Source: GWB2-37-7 sp942492835 (GTDB taxonomy: Bacteria > Bacillota > Clostridia > Lutisporales > Lutisporaceae). Taken from it: DNA of 64,000 nt. Of the stretch, positions 9,566-17,479 are shown one piece after another; within the stretch, counting starts at the first letter, position 1, and each line of letters starts with the position of its first letter. The translations under genes and the position numbers were made by a program. The DNA is taken from NCBI GenBank assembly GCA_942492835.1, contig OW818645.1, positions 1,736,001-1,800,000 on the forward strand. Reading direction: 5' to 3'. The notes below the pieces were generated by a model. It was given only the letters and a program-made list of their open reading frames with translations. It was not told where the DNA came from and did not search any database.

Positions 9566-9774
9566 ATATATATCCTCCAATAGATTTAAGTTTTATAAAA
9601 AGTGTTTTATCTATTTATATATCTATATCTAACCATAATTTAGCGTTAAAGACAACATAATTTTTGCCAGTATTCGACATATATCATCTTTTTTTCTAAA
9701 CTTATATGTTATTTGCAATATATTTTATTGTTAATTTATTTGTGTATTCTATATAATTATGACATTTTGGGCAA

Positions 9775-9802
9775 CAAAAAAAACTTGCTTTTCAACAAGT
9801 TT
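9775..9802 (-). terminator. terminator of the SRP RNA gene
   Basis: Short stem AACTTG/CAAGTT with a loop, followed on the minus strand by eight T residues, about 10 nt after the 3' end of the SRP RNA. Confidence 0.85.
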
Positions 9803-9811
9803 AAATTTAAA

Positions 9812-10081
9812 GGTCGTGCACCTTCCTTCGATACATATCTACAAGCGTTACCCAAGCAGTTAGCTCCTACCAGGCAACCCTGCGGCACACGAAAGGGTTT
9901 ACTTACCGTTGCTTCCTTCCGGATCTGGCGGGGTTCATAAATTTTCGTTGCGCAGGACCCAATTATTAACACTACTTACTTGAGGCAGACCTTACAGATA
10001 TGCACCTCAGCAAAGGAATTCAACCCTGCTATTGCGGATTGCAGGTTACAGGGCACCGCAGTCTCCCCGTCTAGCACGACC
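9812..10081 (-). ncRNA. ffs: signal recognition particle RNA (long form with Alu domain)
   Basis: About 270 nt. The universal helix 8 loop region is plain (minus-strand GAACCCCGCCAG, then CCGGAAGGAAGCAACGG). The 5' and 3' ends pair perfectly (GGTCGTGC with GCACGACC), which fixes the boundaries. The 5' half carries the Gram-positive Alu-type domain, as in the Bacillus subtilis scRNA. A consensus promoter lies upstream and a T-run terminator downstream. The gene product binds Ffh for cotranslational membrane targeting. Open frames crossing this region on either strand are not genes. Confidence 0.97.
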
Positions 10082-10106
10082 AAGATTGTGTTCAATTTAC
10101 TAGTTT

Positions 10107-10135
10107 ATTATATAACGCATGTCAATATAAGTCAA
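10107..10135 (-). promoter_or_regulatory. promoter of the SRP RNA gene
   Basis: Minus strand TTGACT (10135-10130), 17-nt spacer, TATAAT (10112-10107). Transcription would start near 10100, about 20 nt ahead of the mature 5' end, which implies 5' trimming as is known for this RNA. Confidence 0.8.
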
Positions 10136-10188
10136 TGTATTATAATAAGTTAAAAACGCCAATAAATTCTTATAGCTCAATATATCTA

Positions 10189-10728
10189 TTATAAAGAGTC
10201 TGCAAATTTTATATATTTATTCCTAAGTTTTTTATTTTCTTCTTGTGCTTCAATAATATTAAAATCTTTATCCAACTTGTTCTGTGTAGTTTGATCAAGT
10301 CTGCGCTCTGCCAATGAGAAAATAGCTGTATCTTCTTTTTCAATATGTTTTGAAAGCATTTGTACGTAACCCATTGCATTGCCAACAATATCTACTTTGG
10401 CATCCATATCTCCTGCTTGATGTTTCTTTAGAGCTTGCTCAAGCTCATACATATATGCTCTTCCGAAATCATGTTCTGTGAGCATGCCTTCTATAGGACC
10501 CGTACCTATATCCTTTGCAAGTTTATCAGCCATAACATTGAAAAGATGATTTTCTTCTTTTTGATGATGATATTTATCAGCAAAACTCCTAACAAAGTCT
10601 ATCATTTGTGTGAAAATCTCAAAGTCTACTTTTCCTCCATTTACAATACTTATACATTGTTTACGTATAGATGAAAGTACTTTTTTTATATATACATGCT
10701 CATCTCTTAATATGTCTGCTGATTTCAA
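10189..10728 (-). CDS. hemerythrin-like HHE cation-binding protein
   Basis: A 179-residue cytoplasmic four-helix protein with the hemerythrin ligand pattern: DEHVYIKKVL near the N-terminus, HHQKEENHLF, LTEHDFGRAYM and HIEKEDTAIF. These provide His and acidic ligands for a non-haem di-iron centre. Such proteins in anaerobes are linked to oxygen or NO sensing and iron handling. The open frame extends about 80 codons upstream, but that part is low-complexity without a ribosome binding site. TTG at 10728 (following AGAGAG) or GTG at 10737 is the likely start. It is divergent from the small gene at 10861. Confidence 0.85.
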   Translation of the reverse strand: MKSADILRDEHVYIKKVLSSIRKQCISIVNGGKVDFEIFTQMIDFVRSFADKYHHQKEENHLFNVMADKLAKDIGTGPIEGMLTEHDFGRAYMYELEQALKKHQAGDMDAKVDIVGNAMGYVQMLSKHIEKEDTAIFSLAERRLDQTTQNKLDKDFNIIEAQEENKKLRNKYIKFADSL

Positions 10729-10860
10729 ATAGATCACTCTCTTTCTTTGACTTATATAATTATCATTCCCAATATATTTTTTACAAAACATTTTATATTT
10801 TAAGAATAGAATTTTTTTGTATTTTTCGCATATTAAAATTAGTAGAAAGGAGTTGATGTA

Positions 10861-11142
10861 GTGACTACTTATTTGATAATTTATAGCTGCAAAAGCAGTG
10901 TTAAGAAGTTTAAGGAAGTTAATGCATTGGTAAAGGAATGTACTTGGGATGATCGCTGGATGTACCATTTAAATAATACTTGGATTATAAAGTCAGAGAT
11001 GACAGCAGATGAAATAGGGATTAAGCTTGATCTCCTTACACAAAACCATGATGATTTTTTGGTTATAGAGATTGTTGATAACTATGCTTGCTGGCTTCCA
11101 CAAAAAGAACTAGACTTTTTAAGAGAATATATATTTGATTAA
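10861..11142 (+). CDS. small SinR/Cas2-fold family protein
   Basis: A 93-residue protein starting at GTG, 7 nt behind AAAGGAG. The pattern is a beta strand (TTYLIIYSC), a helix, WMYHLNNTWIIKS, then a predicted helix and FLVIEIVDNYACWL. This looks like the ferredoxin-like 'SinR family' that shares the Cas2/VapD fold and is found away from CRISPR loci. The catalytic Asp after the first strand of Cas2 is not present in the usual place (the strand is followed by SCKSS), and there is no CRISPR array or other cas gene nearby, so a Cas role is not supported. It stands alone between a divergent hemerythrin gene and its own terminator. Function unknown. Confidence 0.75.
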   Translation: MTTYLIIYSCKSSVKKFKEVNALVKECTWDDRWMYHLNNTWIIKSEMTADEIGIKLDLLTQNHDDFLVIEIVDNYACWLPQKELDFLREYIFD

Positions 11143-11156
11143 AATGTAAATAATGA

Positions 11157-11202
11157 TAAAAACCTCTAAGTTACTTAAATATAAGCAGCTTAGAGGTTTT
11201 TT
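11157..11202 (+). terminator. intrinsic terminator, probably bidirectional
   Basis: Arms AAAACCTCTAAG and CTTAGAGGTTTT with a TTTTTT run on the plus strand and AAAA on the other side. It lies between two convergent genes, the SinR-like gene and the rhodanese gene at 11220. Confidence 0.85.
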
Positions 11203-11219
11203 AGAGGAATTCTTATATA

Positions 11220-12173
11220 TTATTGGACTACAGGGAAACCTTTATTCAACCATCCTGCAGTGCCTGTAGCTGGTGTTCCCATGCCTGAATGCATTGATAC
11301 TGCATCATAACCTAGGAGTCTTAATCCAGCAACTGCTTGACCTGCTGTTTGTCCTGTATAACAGTAGACTACTATTTTTTTATCCTTTGGAAGCATATTG
11401 AACTGCTGTTCCATACCTTTTCCAAAAGGTATATTTATAGCACCTTCAATATGTCCCTTTGCATAGTCTTCAGCTTTTCTAACTGATAGGAACAATGTAC
11501 CTGCATCTTTTGCATCAACTAGCTTCTTAGCATCGTCCTCGCTTATCTTATAGTTTGCAAAGGTTGTACCCTTTGCAGCTTCTAAGCCATCATAATAAGC
11601 TGTGATTGCTGCTTTTATCTCTGGATTTACTTGAGCTGCTGTAGCTGCAGAGTAATCATTTGCTGTTGTTTCTGTAATGGCCGCAACACCTTCAACCTTT
11701 GATATTCCAAGATTCCAACCAAGGTTTACTGATTTTGCATTAATACCTGCCATATTTAAAGTCGCTACTGCTTGACCTGCTGTTTGTCCTGTGTAACAGT
11801 ATATCATTACTGCCTTATCTGCTGGAAGCTTATCTAAGCTTGCTGCAATTGCAGGTCCCCATGGAGCATTTACTGCACCCTTTATATGACCCTTGCCATA
11901 ATCTTCAGCCGATCTAATATCTAGAATAAGCATGTCTTCTCCAGCATTAACTTTTTCTACAAAGTCCTTCTCAGATATCTTGTAAATATCTTCAGGCATG
12001 TTTGCAAAGTATGCATTTACCGCTTCTGCTACTACATCTACCTTTGGAGTTTCTACTGGTGTTGGTTCTGGATTTACTACTGGTTCTTCTGCAGGCTTTG
12101 CACATGCTGACAATCCAAACACAAGTACCATTGCAATAACCAGTGATAAAACTTTTAATATCTTATTTTTCAA
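11220..12173 (-). CDS. tandem rhodanese-domain lipoprotein
   Basis: A 317-residue exported sulfurtransferase-like protein. The signal peptide ends in the lipobox LSAC, followed by a Pro/Glu/Val-rich linker. Two complete rhodanese domains follow (residues ~60-170 and ~190-310), each with DIRSAEDY/VRKAEDY, AKGHI.GA.N and a catalytic Cys loop of identical sequence (YCYTGQTAGQAV). The lipoprotein anchor places it on the outer face of the membrane. It likely binds or transfers sulfane sulfur. Single-gene unit with a terminator on its 3' side. The similar but more divergent rhodanese lipoprotein at 12354 lies directly upstream. Confidence 0.92.
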   Translation of the reverse strand: MKNKILKVLSLVIAMVLVFGLSACAKPAEEPVVNPEPTPVETPKVDVVAEAVNAYFANMPEDIYKISEKDFVEKVNAGEDMLILDIRSAEDYGKGHIKGAVNAPWGPAIAASLDKLPADKAVMIYCYTGQTAGQAVATLNMAGINAKSVNLGWNLGISKVEGVAAITETTANDYSAATAAQVNPEIKAAITAYYDGLEAAKGTTFANYKISEDDAKKLVDAKDAGTLFLSVRKAEDYAKGHIEGAINIPFGKGMEQQFNMLPKDKKIVVYCYTGQTAGQAVAGLRLLGYDAVSMHSGMGTPATGTAGWLNKGFPVVQ

Positions 12174-12313
12174 TTTTAAAACCTCCCCTTTTTGACAACT
12201 GTGTTATTTTTTTGTCACATTCATTATATCAATAATAACCCACTCATACATAAGTCGTTTTACTTATGCAGTATAATAAGAAGTTATATCGCTAAGTTCC
12301 ACGAAAAAATATA

Positions 12314-12338
12314 AGAGCCAGCTTAATTTTGCTGACTC
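12314..12338 (-). terminator. probable terminator downstream of the second rhodanese gene
   Basis: Stem GAGTCAGC/GCTGGCTC (one G-U pair) with an A/T loop, then TTATATTTTTT on the minus strand, just after the stop at 12354. Confidence 0.55.
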
Positions 12339-12353
12339 CTATATATACCTCTT

Positions 12354-13277
12354 TTAGGAATTATCCTTATTATTTGAATCTACTGGTGTTGTAGGTGTAC
12401 TTGGTGCAGTCTGTACTGTGTTGCCCATAATAGCTGACCATTCCAACCATGCTCCATCATATACTTTAAGATTCCTATAACCAGCATTATATAATGCTAG
12501 ATATGTCTGTGCTGCTCTTACTGAAGTTTTGCAATACATTATAACCTGTTTATCCGCTTTTATGTCATTTTCGATGTATTGAATCTTTATATTTTGAACT
12601 GATTTATATGTGCCGTCATTATAATTGTTTTCGATATAGTTTATAAGTATTGATCCTGGTATAGTACCCTCAGCATACTCTTCTTTAGTACGAGTGTCCA
12701 AAATCACTGTATTGTCTTGAGGTTGTTCTACCTGTGCCTTTACTTCATCAATTGTTGCAATGATATCTGTGTTTTTATCCGCTGCTGTATACTTAACTGA
12801 TGTGACTGCAGGTATCTCTGTATTCATTTCAAGCTTTGCAGCTTGGATTGCCTTTAGTCCGCCACTGACAACCTTCATATTTTGATGTCCATAAACTTGA
12901 AGAGTCCAAAACATTCTTGCAGCTTCCATATTGTTATTGTTATCATAGATTAATATGGTTGTATCATTTCCTATTCCCTTTGCGCCTAATACTGTCTCTA
13001 TTTGCTCTTTTGGAGCCAGCATGTTTGGAACTGGTGTGCTTATTACTAAGTTATCAAGAGTAATGTTTACTGCTCCCTTAAGGTGTCCCTTAGCATATTC
13101 CTCCGATTTTTGCATGTCTACGATTACTACCTCGGATTTATTCATATAGTCCTTTAAGTCTTTTGCTTCCAATATATACTGTCCCTCACCATCAGTATTT
13201 TTTGTACTGCAACCTATGGATAGTGTCATAACAGCTATTAGCATGAATAATAAAATTGATCTAGCTTTGAATTTCAT
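12354..13277 (-). CDS. two-domain thiosulfate sulfurtransferase-type lipoprotein
   Basis: A 307-residue rhodanese with a lipoprotein signal (lipobox LSIGC). The N-terminal rhodanese domain (residues ~35-150; VIVDMQKSEEYAKGHLKGAVN) has Asp where the catalytic Cys would be (LIYDNNNNM). The C-terminal domain (~175-285) keeps it (MYCKTSVRAAQTYLALY). This inactive-active arrangement is the classical thiosulfate:cyanide sulfurtransferase layout. The tail is Thr/Pro-rich. It is extracytoplasmic, so the substrate is probably thiosulfate or polysulfide outside the membrane. Transcribed toward the second rhodanese lipoprotein gene, with a probable terminator between them. Confidence 0.9.
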   Translation of the reverse strand: MKFKARSILLFMLIAVMTLSIGCSTKNTDGEGQYILEAKDLKDYMNKSEVVIVDMQKSEEYAKGHLKGAVNITLDNLVISTPVPNMLAPKEQIETVLGAKGIGNDTTILIYDNNNNMEAARMFWTLQVYGHQNMKVVSGGLKAIQAAKLEMNTEIPAVTSVKYTAADKNTDIIATIDEVKAQVEQPQDNTVILDTRTKEEYAEGTIPGSILINYIENNYNDGTYKSVQNIKIQYIENDIKADKQVIMYCKTSVRAAQTYLALYNAGYRNLKVYDGAWLEWSAIMGNTVQTAPSTPTTPVDSNNKDNS

Positions 13278-13367
13278 ACTTTTTCCCCCTTGTAGCTATG
13301 ATATTGTTAATAAAAAAACAATTATATTTTAATTATAAACTAATCTTCTTCTCCCTTGACATAGGAG

Positions 13368-13386
13368 TTTGATATGCTGTATCAAA
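13368..13386. promoter_or_regulatory. palindrome at the promoter of the GT-C gene
   Basis: TTTGATA-5 nt-TATCAAA inverted repeat downstream of a TTGACA (-35-like, 13356-13361). It lies 70 nt ahead of the ATG at 13456 and may be an operator overlapping the -10 region. The -10 itself is poor, so this is tentative. Confidence 0.4.
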
Positions 13387-13455
13387 TTATTTGATATAAT
13401 GCTAAGACTATTGGATAATTATATAATATATAAGTGTATTGGAGGAAATAATCAT

Positions 13456-15012
13456 ATGAAAACTAAGAATAACCTTGGAATATATCTAGCAATAGTTTTA
13501 ATATTTGCATATGTGATAATCAATCTTGTTACACTTACCAAGTTCCCATTTGTACACTCAGATGAGCCTTGGTTAAGCGGTCTCTCCAGAAATATATTAG
13601 AGAAGGGTGATTACTCAGTAACAGAGTCCTTCTTTGATCTTAAAGCTCGATATCCTCATGCTATTAAAATCATTTTTCATACAATACAAATTATTTTTAT
13701 AAAGCTTATGGGTTACAGCATTTTTACCTTTAGATTTATTTCTTTAATATTTGGTATATTATCCCTTGTGTTCATGTATAAGCTTAGTAAACTTATATTT
13801 TCTTCAAAGCTTAGTGCCTGGACTGCCACGGTACTATTGGCTCTGGACATACAGTTTATATATGCTTCTCATTTTGCCAGGCAGGAAATTATTATATTAT
13901 TTATACTGCTTCTTGGCTTATGGTATAAGTTCAAACATAATGAAAGTCTTTCTCTAAAGCATGATCTAATATTGGGCTGTATAGTTGGTCTCAGTATAGG
14001 TATACATCCCAACAGCTTCTTAATATCCTTGCCCTTTGGATTTATATATTTATATGAAATATTTTTTGCAAAAAAAAGAAAACTAGTCAATTTGTTTACA
14101 CTAGTTGGAGCTGTGCTTTGCTTTGCTGTCTTGTTTGTTAGTATCAGTTTATATTTTGATCCGAATTTTATTAGCAATTACAGCAAATATGGTAACGAAT
14201 TTGAGGTATTTAATCCACTAACCTCAAAAATCGAAGAGATAAAGCTGTTCTATCAAAAGCTATACTATCAGGTTAGCGGCACCTATTATACACCCAACAT
14301 CAAGCTACAATTCTATCTGTTTTCTATGGCTTTTGTATTATCAATAATTAAGCTTTTTGCAGGCAACGATGCTGTGGAAACAAAAAGAAAGCTAATATCC
14401 ATAATTCTCACCATCGCTGCTATCAATGCAGGCATAATAATCATAGGAAGATTTAATCAAACTAGTATAATATTAGTCTTTCCAATGTTTTATATGTTAA
14501 TAGCTTATTTATTAGAAAGTATACCCCGACCACAAAGGAATATTGTGACCTGTGTATTAGCTATTGCAATCGCAGGAGTTACCGCACTTAACTATCTAGA
14601 GTATCGTAATAGCTCCTATGAAAAGTATCTGGATCAGCTGTCCCTTGTGGTCAGCCCTCATGCAGAAACCTTAGGCAATCTTAATACTGAATATTATTTT
14701 GAGAACGGAAAGCTTCATGATTATAGAAATCTCACTTATCTAAAGCAAAATGGTATGAGTTTTGAAGAGTATATTAGTAATAATAATATAGAATATATTG
14801 TGTATTCTGAAGAGCTGGACTTGATTCATAATTTAGAGCCTAAATGGGATGGTATATATGGTCCCATGAACTATTATGATGAAATGAATAGCTTTATTGA
14901 TAAGAGCTGTGAGCTAGTATCAAAATACTCTGATGCTTATTACGGTATCAGAATTGTAAGGTATATAGGTCTTAAACCTTGGCAGATACGTATATATAAG
15001 GTTATGCCATAG
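13456..15012 (+). CDS. GT-C fold membrane glycosyltransferase (ArnT/PMT-like, GT83-type)
   Basis: A 518-residue integral membrane protein with about ten hydrophobic segments. An acidic motif sits in the first external loop (HSDEPWLSGLSRNIL), and an aromatic, hydrophilic C-terminal region of about 130 residues follows. This is the layout of polyprenyl-phosphate-sugar transferases of the GT-C superfamily, which move a lipid-linked sugar onto an acceptor outside the membrane. The ATG at 13456 follows GGAGG; the frame extends further up without a ribosome binding site. Its stop abuts the stop of the convergent ABC ATPase gene with no gap. The dTDP-amino-sugar operon facing it may supply its donor; that link is inference. 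Confidence 0.82.
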   Translation: MKTKNNLGIYLAIVLIFAYVIINLVTLTKFPFVHSDEPWLSGLSRNILEKGDYSVTESFFDLKARYPHAIKIIFHTIQIIFIKLMGYSIFTFRFISLIFGILSLVFMYKLSKLIFSSKLSAWTATVLLALDIQFIYASHFARQEIIILFILLLGLWYKFKHNESLSLKHDLILGCIVGLSIGIHPNSFLISLPFGFIYLYEIFFAKKRKLVNLFTLVGAVLCFAVLFVSISLYFDPNFISNYSKYGNEFEVFNPLTSKIEEIKLFYQKLYYQVSGTYYTPNIKLQFYLFSMAFVLSIIKLFAGNDAVETKRKLISIILTIAAINAGIIIIGRFNQTSIILVFPMFYMLIAYLLESIPRPQRNIVTCVLAIAIAGVTALNYLEYRNSSYEKYLDQLSLVVSPHAETLGNLNTEYYFENGKLHDYRNLTYLKQNGMSFEEYISNNNIEYIVYSEELDLIHNLEPKWDGIYGPMNYYDEMNSFIDKSCELVSKYSDAYYGIRIVRYIGLKPWQIRIYKVMP

Positions 15013-15762
15013 TTATATATTGCACAGCTTAGAATGAAGCTTGCTGTATAGCTCAATATATTCTGTGCCGCTTATTTCTCTAGGTCTGCTTAGGTTATTG
15101 CATATTATATCTTTAATTCTTCCTGGTTCTTTATCCATAAGAATAATTCTGTCTGCTAAAATTATTGCTTCTTGTATATCATGAGTTACAAAAACTATTG
15201 TGACTCCTGTCTTTTTCCATGCTTCAAGCAGTAAAGCCTGAAGATTCTGCCTTGTTAGTGCGTCTAAGCTGCCAAATGGCTCATCCATTAAAAGTATAGC
15301 TGGTTCTAGCGCCAAAGCTCGTGCTAGAGCTACCTTCTGCTTCATTCCTCCTGAAAGCTCATGAGGATATGAGCTATAAAAGCCCGTAAGCTTCACCATC
15401 TCTAGATATTTATGGGCTATATCTCTACGCTTCTGATTATTGTCACCCTTGCCATTTATCTTCATAGGATAAATAACATTATTCAAAATAGTCTTCCATG
15501 GCAAAAGTTGATTGAAGTCTTGAAAAATCAGTATTGATTCTGGCGATGGGGTTATAACCGTTCTACCATTTATAGTTATGCTGCCCTCATCACTTGTATC
15601 AAATCCGCCTAGTAGTCGAAGAAGTGTTGATTTACCACAGCCCGAAGAGCCTAAAACACAAACAATCTCTCCTTTTTCTACAGTAAAGCATATATCCTCT
15701 AATACCTTTAACTTTTCCTTACCTCTGTTAAAGCTCTTATTTAAATTTAAAACTTCTATCAT
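15013..15762 (-). CDS. sulfonate/taurine/nitrate-type ABC transporter ATPase
   Basis: A 249-residue ATP-binding subunit of the SsuB/TauB family. Walker A (LGSSGCGKSTLL), Q-loop (LIFQDFNQLLPWK), signature (LSGGMKQKVALARAL), Walker B (AILLMDEPFGSLD) and the switch His (VTHDIQEA) are all intact. The ATG at 15762 forms an ATGA overlap with the permease stop. A second in-frame ATG at 15780 is possible but would overlap further. Last gene of an eight-gene operon starting at rmlB. The substrate cannot be read from the ATPase. Confidence 0.93.
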   Translation of the reverse strand: MIEVLNLNKSFNRGKEKLKVLEDICFTVEKGEIVCVLGSSGCGKSTLLRLLGGFDTSDEGSITINGRTVITPSPESILIFQDFNQLLPWKTILNNVIYPMKINGKGDNNQKRRDIAHKYLEMVKLTGFYSSYPHELSGGMKQKVALARALALEPAILLMDEPFGSLDALTRQNLQALLLEAWKKTGVTIVFVTHDIQEAIILADRIILMDKEPGRIKDIICNNLSRPREISGTEYIELYSKLHSKLCNI

Positions 15763-16523
15763 TTCTCTGTCATTCCCCATCTTTTTATAGTTGTAGTTTC
15801 TACCTTGTTAAAAAATACTTCTTCTACTAATATACCAATAAGCATGATTAGTAAAAGTGCTGCAAACATTCCAGCAGTGTCCATGAATACTCTTTGTTTA
15901 AATATGTACCAGCCAAGTCCACCTTTGCCTCCTACTGCTCCAAATACCATCTCGGCACTAATGAGTGCCCTCCAAGATCTTGCCCATGCTATCTTTAAGC
16001 CGGACAGCAAATAAGGCAGTGAGGAAGGTATATATATGTCCTTGAACAGCATAAGTCCTTTGAGTCCTATGTTTCTGCCAACATCTGAATAAACCTTAGG
16101 TGTTGTCTTAAAGCCTGATATAAGGTTTAGAAGCAACGGCCAAAGTACAGAATGTACTATTACAAATAAAATGGCTGACCTTCCTGTTCCTAGCCAGAGT
16201 ATTATTATTGGCAGCAGAGCAATGCCCGGTAATGGATGTGCCAGAGTAATCAGAGTCCCTACCAGACTGTTTAGGGATTCTGAGGTTCTCGAGACTATGG
16301 CAAGTATAAATGCCAGCAAAGCCCCTATAAGTAGTCCCTCCAATATTATAATTATAGAAAACATAGTCTGCTGAAGTAGCTCTCCTGCCACAATTGAGCT
16401 AACCAAAGCTTTAAATACCATTCCTAATGAGGGAAATATTAAGGGTGATACTATACCACTTAAGGTTACTGCTTCCCATACAACAATTAATATCAATATC
16501 CAGCCTAGCTTATTAATCTTCAT
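15759..16523 (-). CDS. sulfonate/taurine/nitrate-type ABC transporter permease
   Basis: A 254-residue permease with six hydrophobic segments and the SsuC/TauC-type EAA loop region (DVGRNIGLKGLMLFKDIYIP, then SSLPYLLSGLKIAWARSWR). The start overlaps the binding-protein stop by 11 nt and the stop overlaps the ATPase start, so all three subunits are coupled. Together with its neighbours it makes a complete importer. Placement at the end of a sugar-nucleotide operon is unusual. Confidence 0.93.
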   Translation of the reverse strand: MKINKLGWILILIVVWEAVTLSGIVSPLIFPSLGMVFKALVSSIVAGELLQQTMFSIIIILEGLLIGALLAFILAIVSRTSESLNSLVGTLITLAHPLPGIALLPIIILWLGTGRSAILFVIVHSVLWPLLLNLISGFKTTPKVYSDVGRNIGLKGLMLFKDIYIPSSLPYLLSGLKIAWARSWRALISAEMVFGAVGGKGGLGWYIFKQRVFMDTAGMFAALLLIMLIGILVEEVFFNKVETTTIKRWGMTEK

Positions 16524-17478
16524 AATCTACTTCATCCCACATAATTTCATTTTTATTCTTTGGAGTTTTTGAGATATAGTCATTTCTCTGCATAAAATCG
16601 GCAAATTTATCACCTCCTTGTACCTTAGAGCCGTAGCTTACGCCCTCTGTGTCTAGATATTCTTCAATTTCTTCTTCGCTGATTTCATAAGCCTTGCTTA
16701 GTATTTTTACTGCTTCTGCTCTGTTGTTTTGTATGTATGTAACCGCTTCATCTAAGGCTTTTGCAAAGCTTTTATAGCCTTCAGGGTTATTTTCATAAAA
16801 GTTTTTCGTTGTAACCTCTACGATAAAGGTGAACTCTCCTCCAATCGCTTGTTCTCCGCTTAAAATCAGTTTATTTTCCTTATTCGCAAGCTCCTTGTTT
16901 AGATAAGGAGGGGCTGTAAAGTGTGCTGTTATATCCTTTTTTATCTGTAACGCATTCATTCCGTCAGGATGAGCCATAGTAACAAGCATATTATCCAGCT
17001 TGTGAGAATCTCCAAATTCCTTTTCGCATGCCATTGATAATAAAATATGCTGTACGCTGCCCGGCTGTGGAAGAGCTATTCTATCTTTATCATTTAGATC
17101 ACTTATTGAGCTTACTTCACTTCTGTTTGTAACTAAGCCAACAGGAGTCTTAGAAAGTCCTCCTGCAATCTTCCATTCCATGCCTTTGTCCCAGCCTATT
17201 AAGAAAGGTGGAATTGCCATAAAGCCTATGTCAACCTCTTTTGCCAGCATTGCTTCTCTTATAGCCGCAGTATTACCCATTTGCTTCCAGTTTACTGTGA
17301 CATCTGGTTGATTCTTCTCTAACAGCTTCAGTTCCTTCATGATTTGCAGGGGTGCATAAGCCAGTCCAAATTGCTCGGCTATTGTTATTTCCTTTGTCTC
17401 AGTAGGTTTGGTGCAGCCAGTGCCAAAAACTATGATAAATATCAATAATACTATCACAAATCTATAACTATTTTTCAT
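16513..17478 (-). CDS. ABC transporter substrate-binding lipoprotein (SsuA/TauA/NMT1-like)
   Basis: A 321-residue periplasmic-type binding protein tethered as a lipoprotein (lipobox FGTGC). The body shows the type II binding fold of the SsuA/NMT1 group (ITIAEQFGLAYAPLQIMKEL, EVDIGFMAIPPFLIGWDKG, then IALPQPGSVQHILLSMA). Known ligands of the group include sulfonates, nitrate, bicarbonate and pyrimidine precursors. The ATG at 17478 is chosen over one at 17499 because it gives a proper signal peptide and follows AAAGGAAA; it begins 1 nt after the upstream stop. In this window full of sulfur genes a sulfonate-like ligand is plausible but not shown. Confidence 0.88.
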   Translation of the reverse strand: MKNSYRFVIVLLIFIIVFGTGCTKPTETKEITIAEQFGLAYAPLQIMKELKLLEKNQPDVTVNWKQMGNTAAIREAMLAKEVDIGFMAIPPFLIGWDKGMEWKIAGGLSKTPVGLVTNRSEVSSISDLNDKDRIALPQPGSVQHILLSMACEKEFGDSHKLDNMLVTMAHPDGMNALQIKKDITAHFTAPPYLNKELANKENKLILSGEQAIGGEFTFIVEVTTKNFYENNPEGYKSFAKALDEAVTYIQNNRAEAVKILSKAYEISEEEIEEYLDTEGVSYGSKVQGGDKFADFMQRNDYISKTPKNKNEIMWDEVDYED

Positions 17479-17479
17479 T

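Noticed and set aside
9563..9580. TTG at 9580 as start of the HD-GYP sensor
   Set aside because: Its codons overlap the GGAGG that serves the TTG at 9565.
9713..9972. Open frames of 71-75 codons on both strands
   Set aside because: They lie over the SRP RNA and its terminator, have no ribosome binding site and match no protein.
10738..10968. N-terminal extension of the hemerythrin gene
   Set aside because: Open frame but low-complexity, without ribosome binding site, and opposite the promoter of the divergent gene.
10861..11142. Cas2-fold protein as evidence of a CRISPR system
   Set aside because: No array or cas1 nearby and the Cas2 catalytic Asp is not evident; SinR-type relatives are common without CRISPR.
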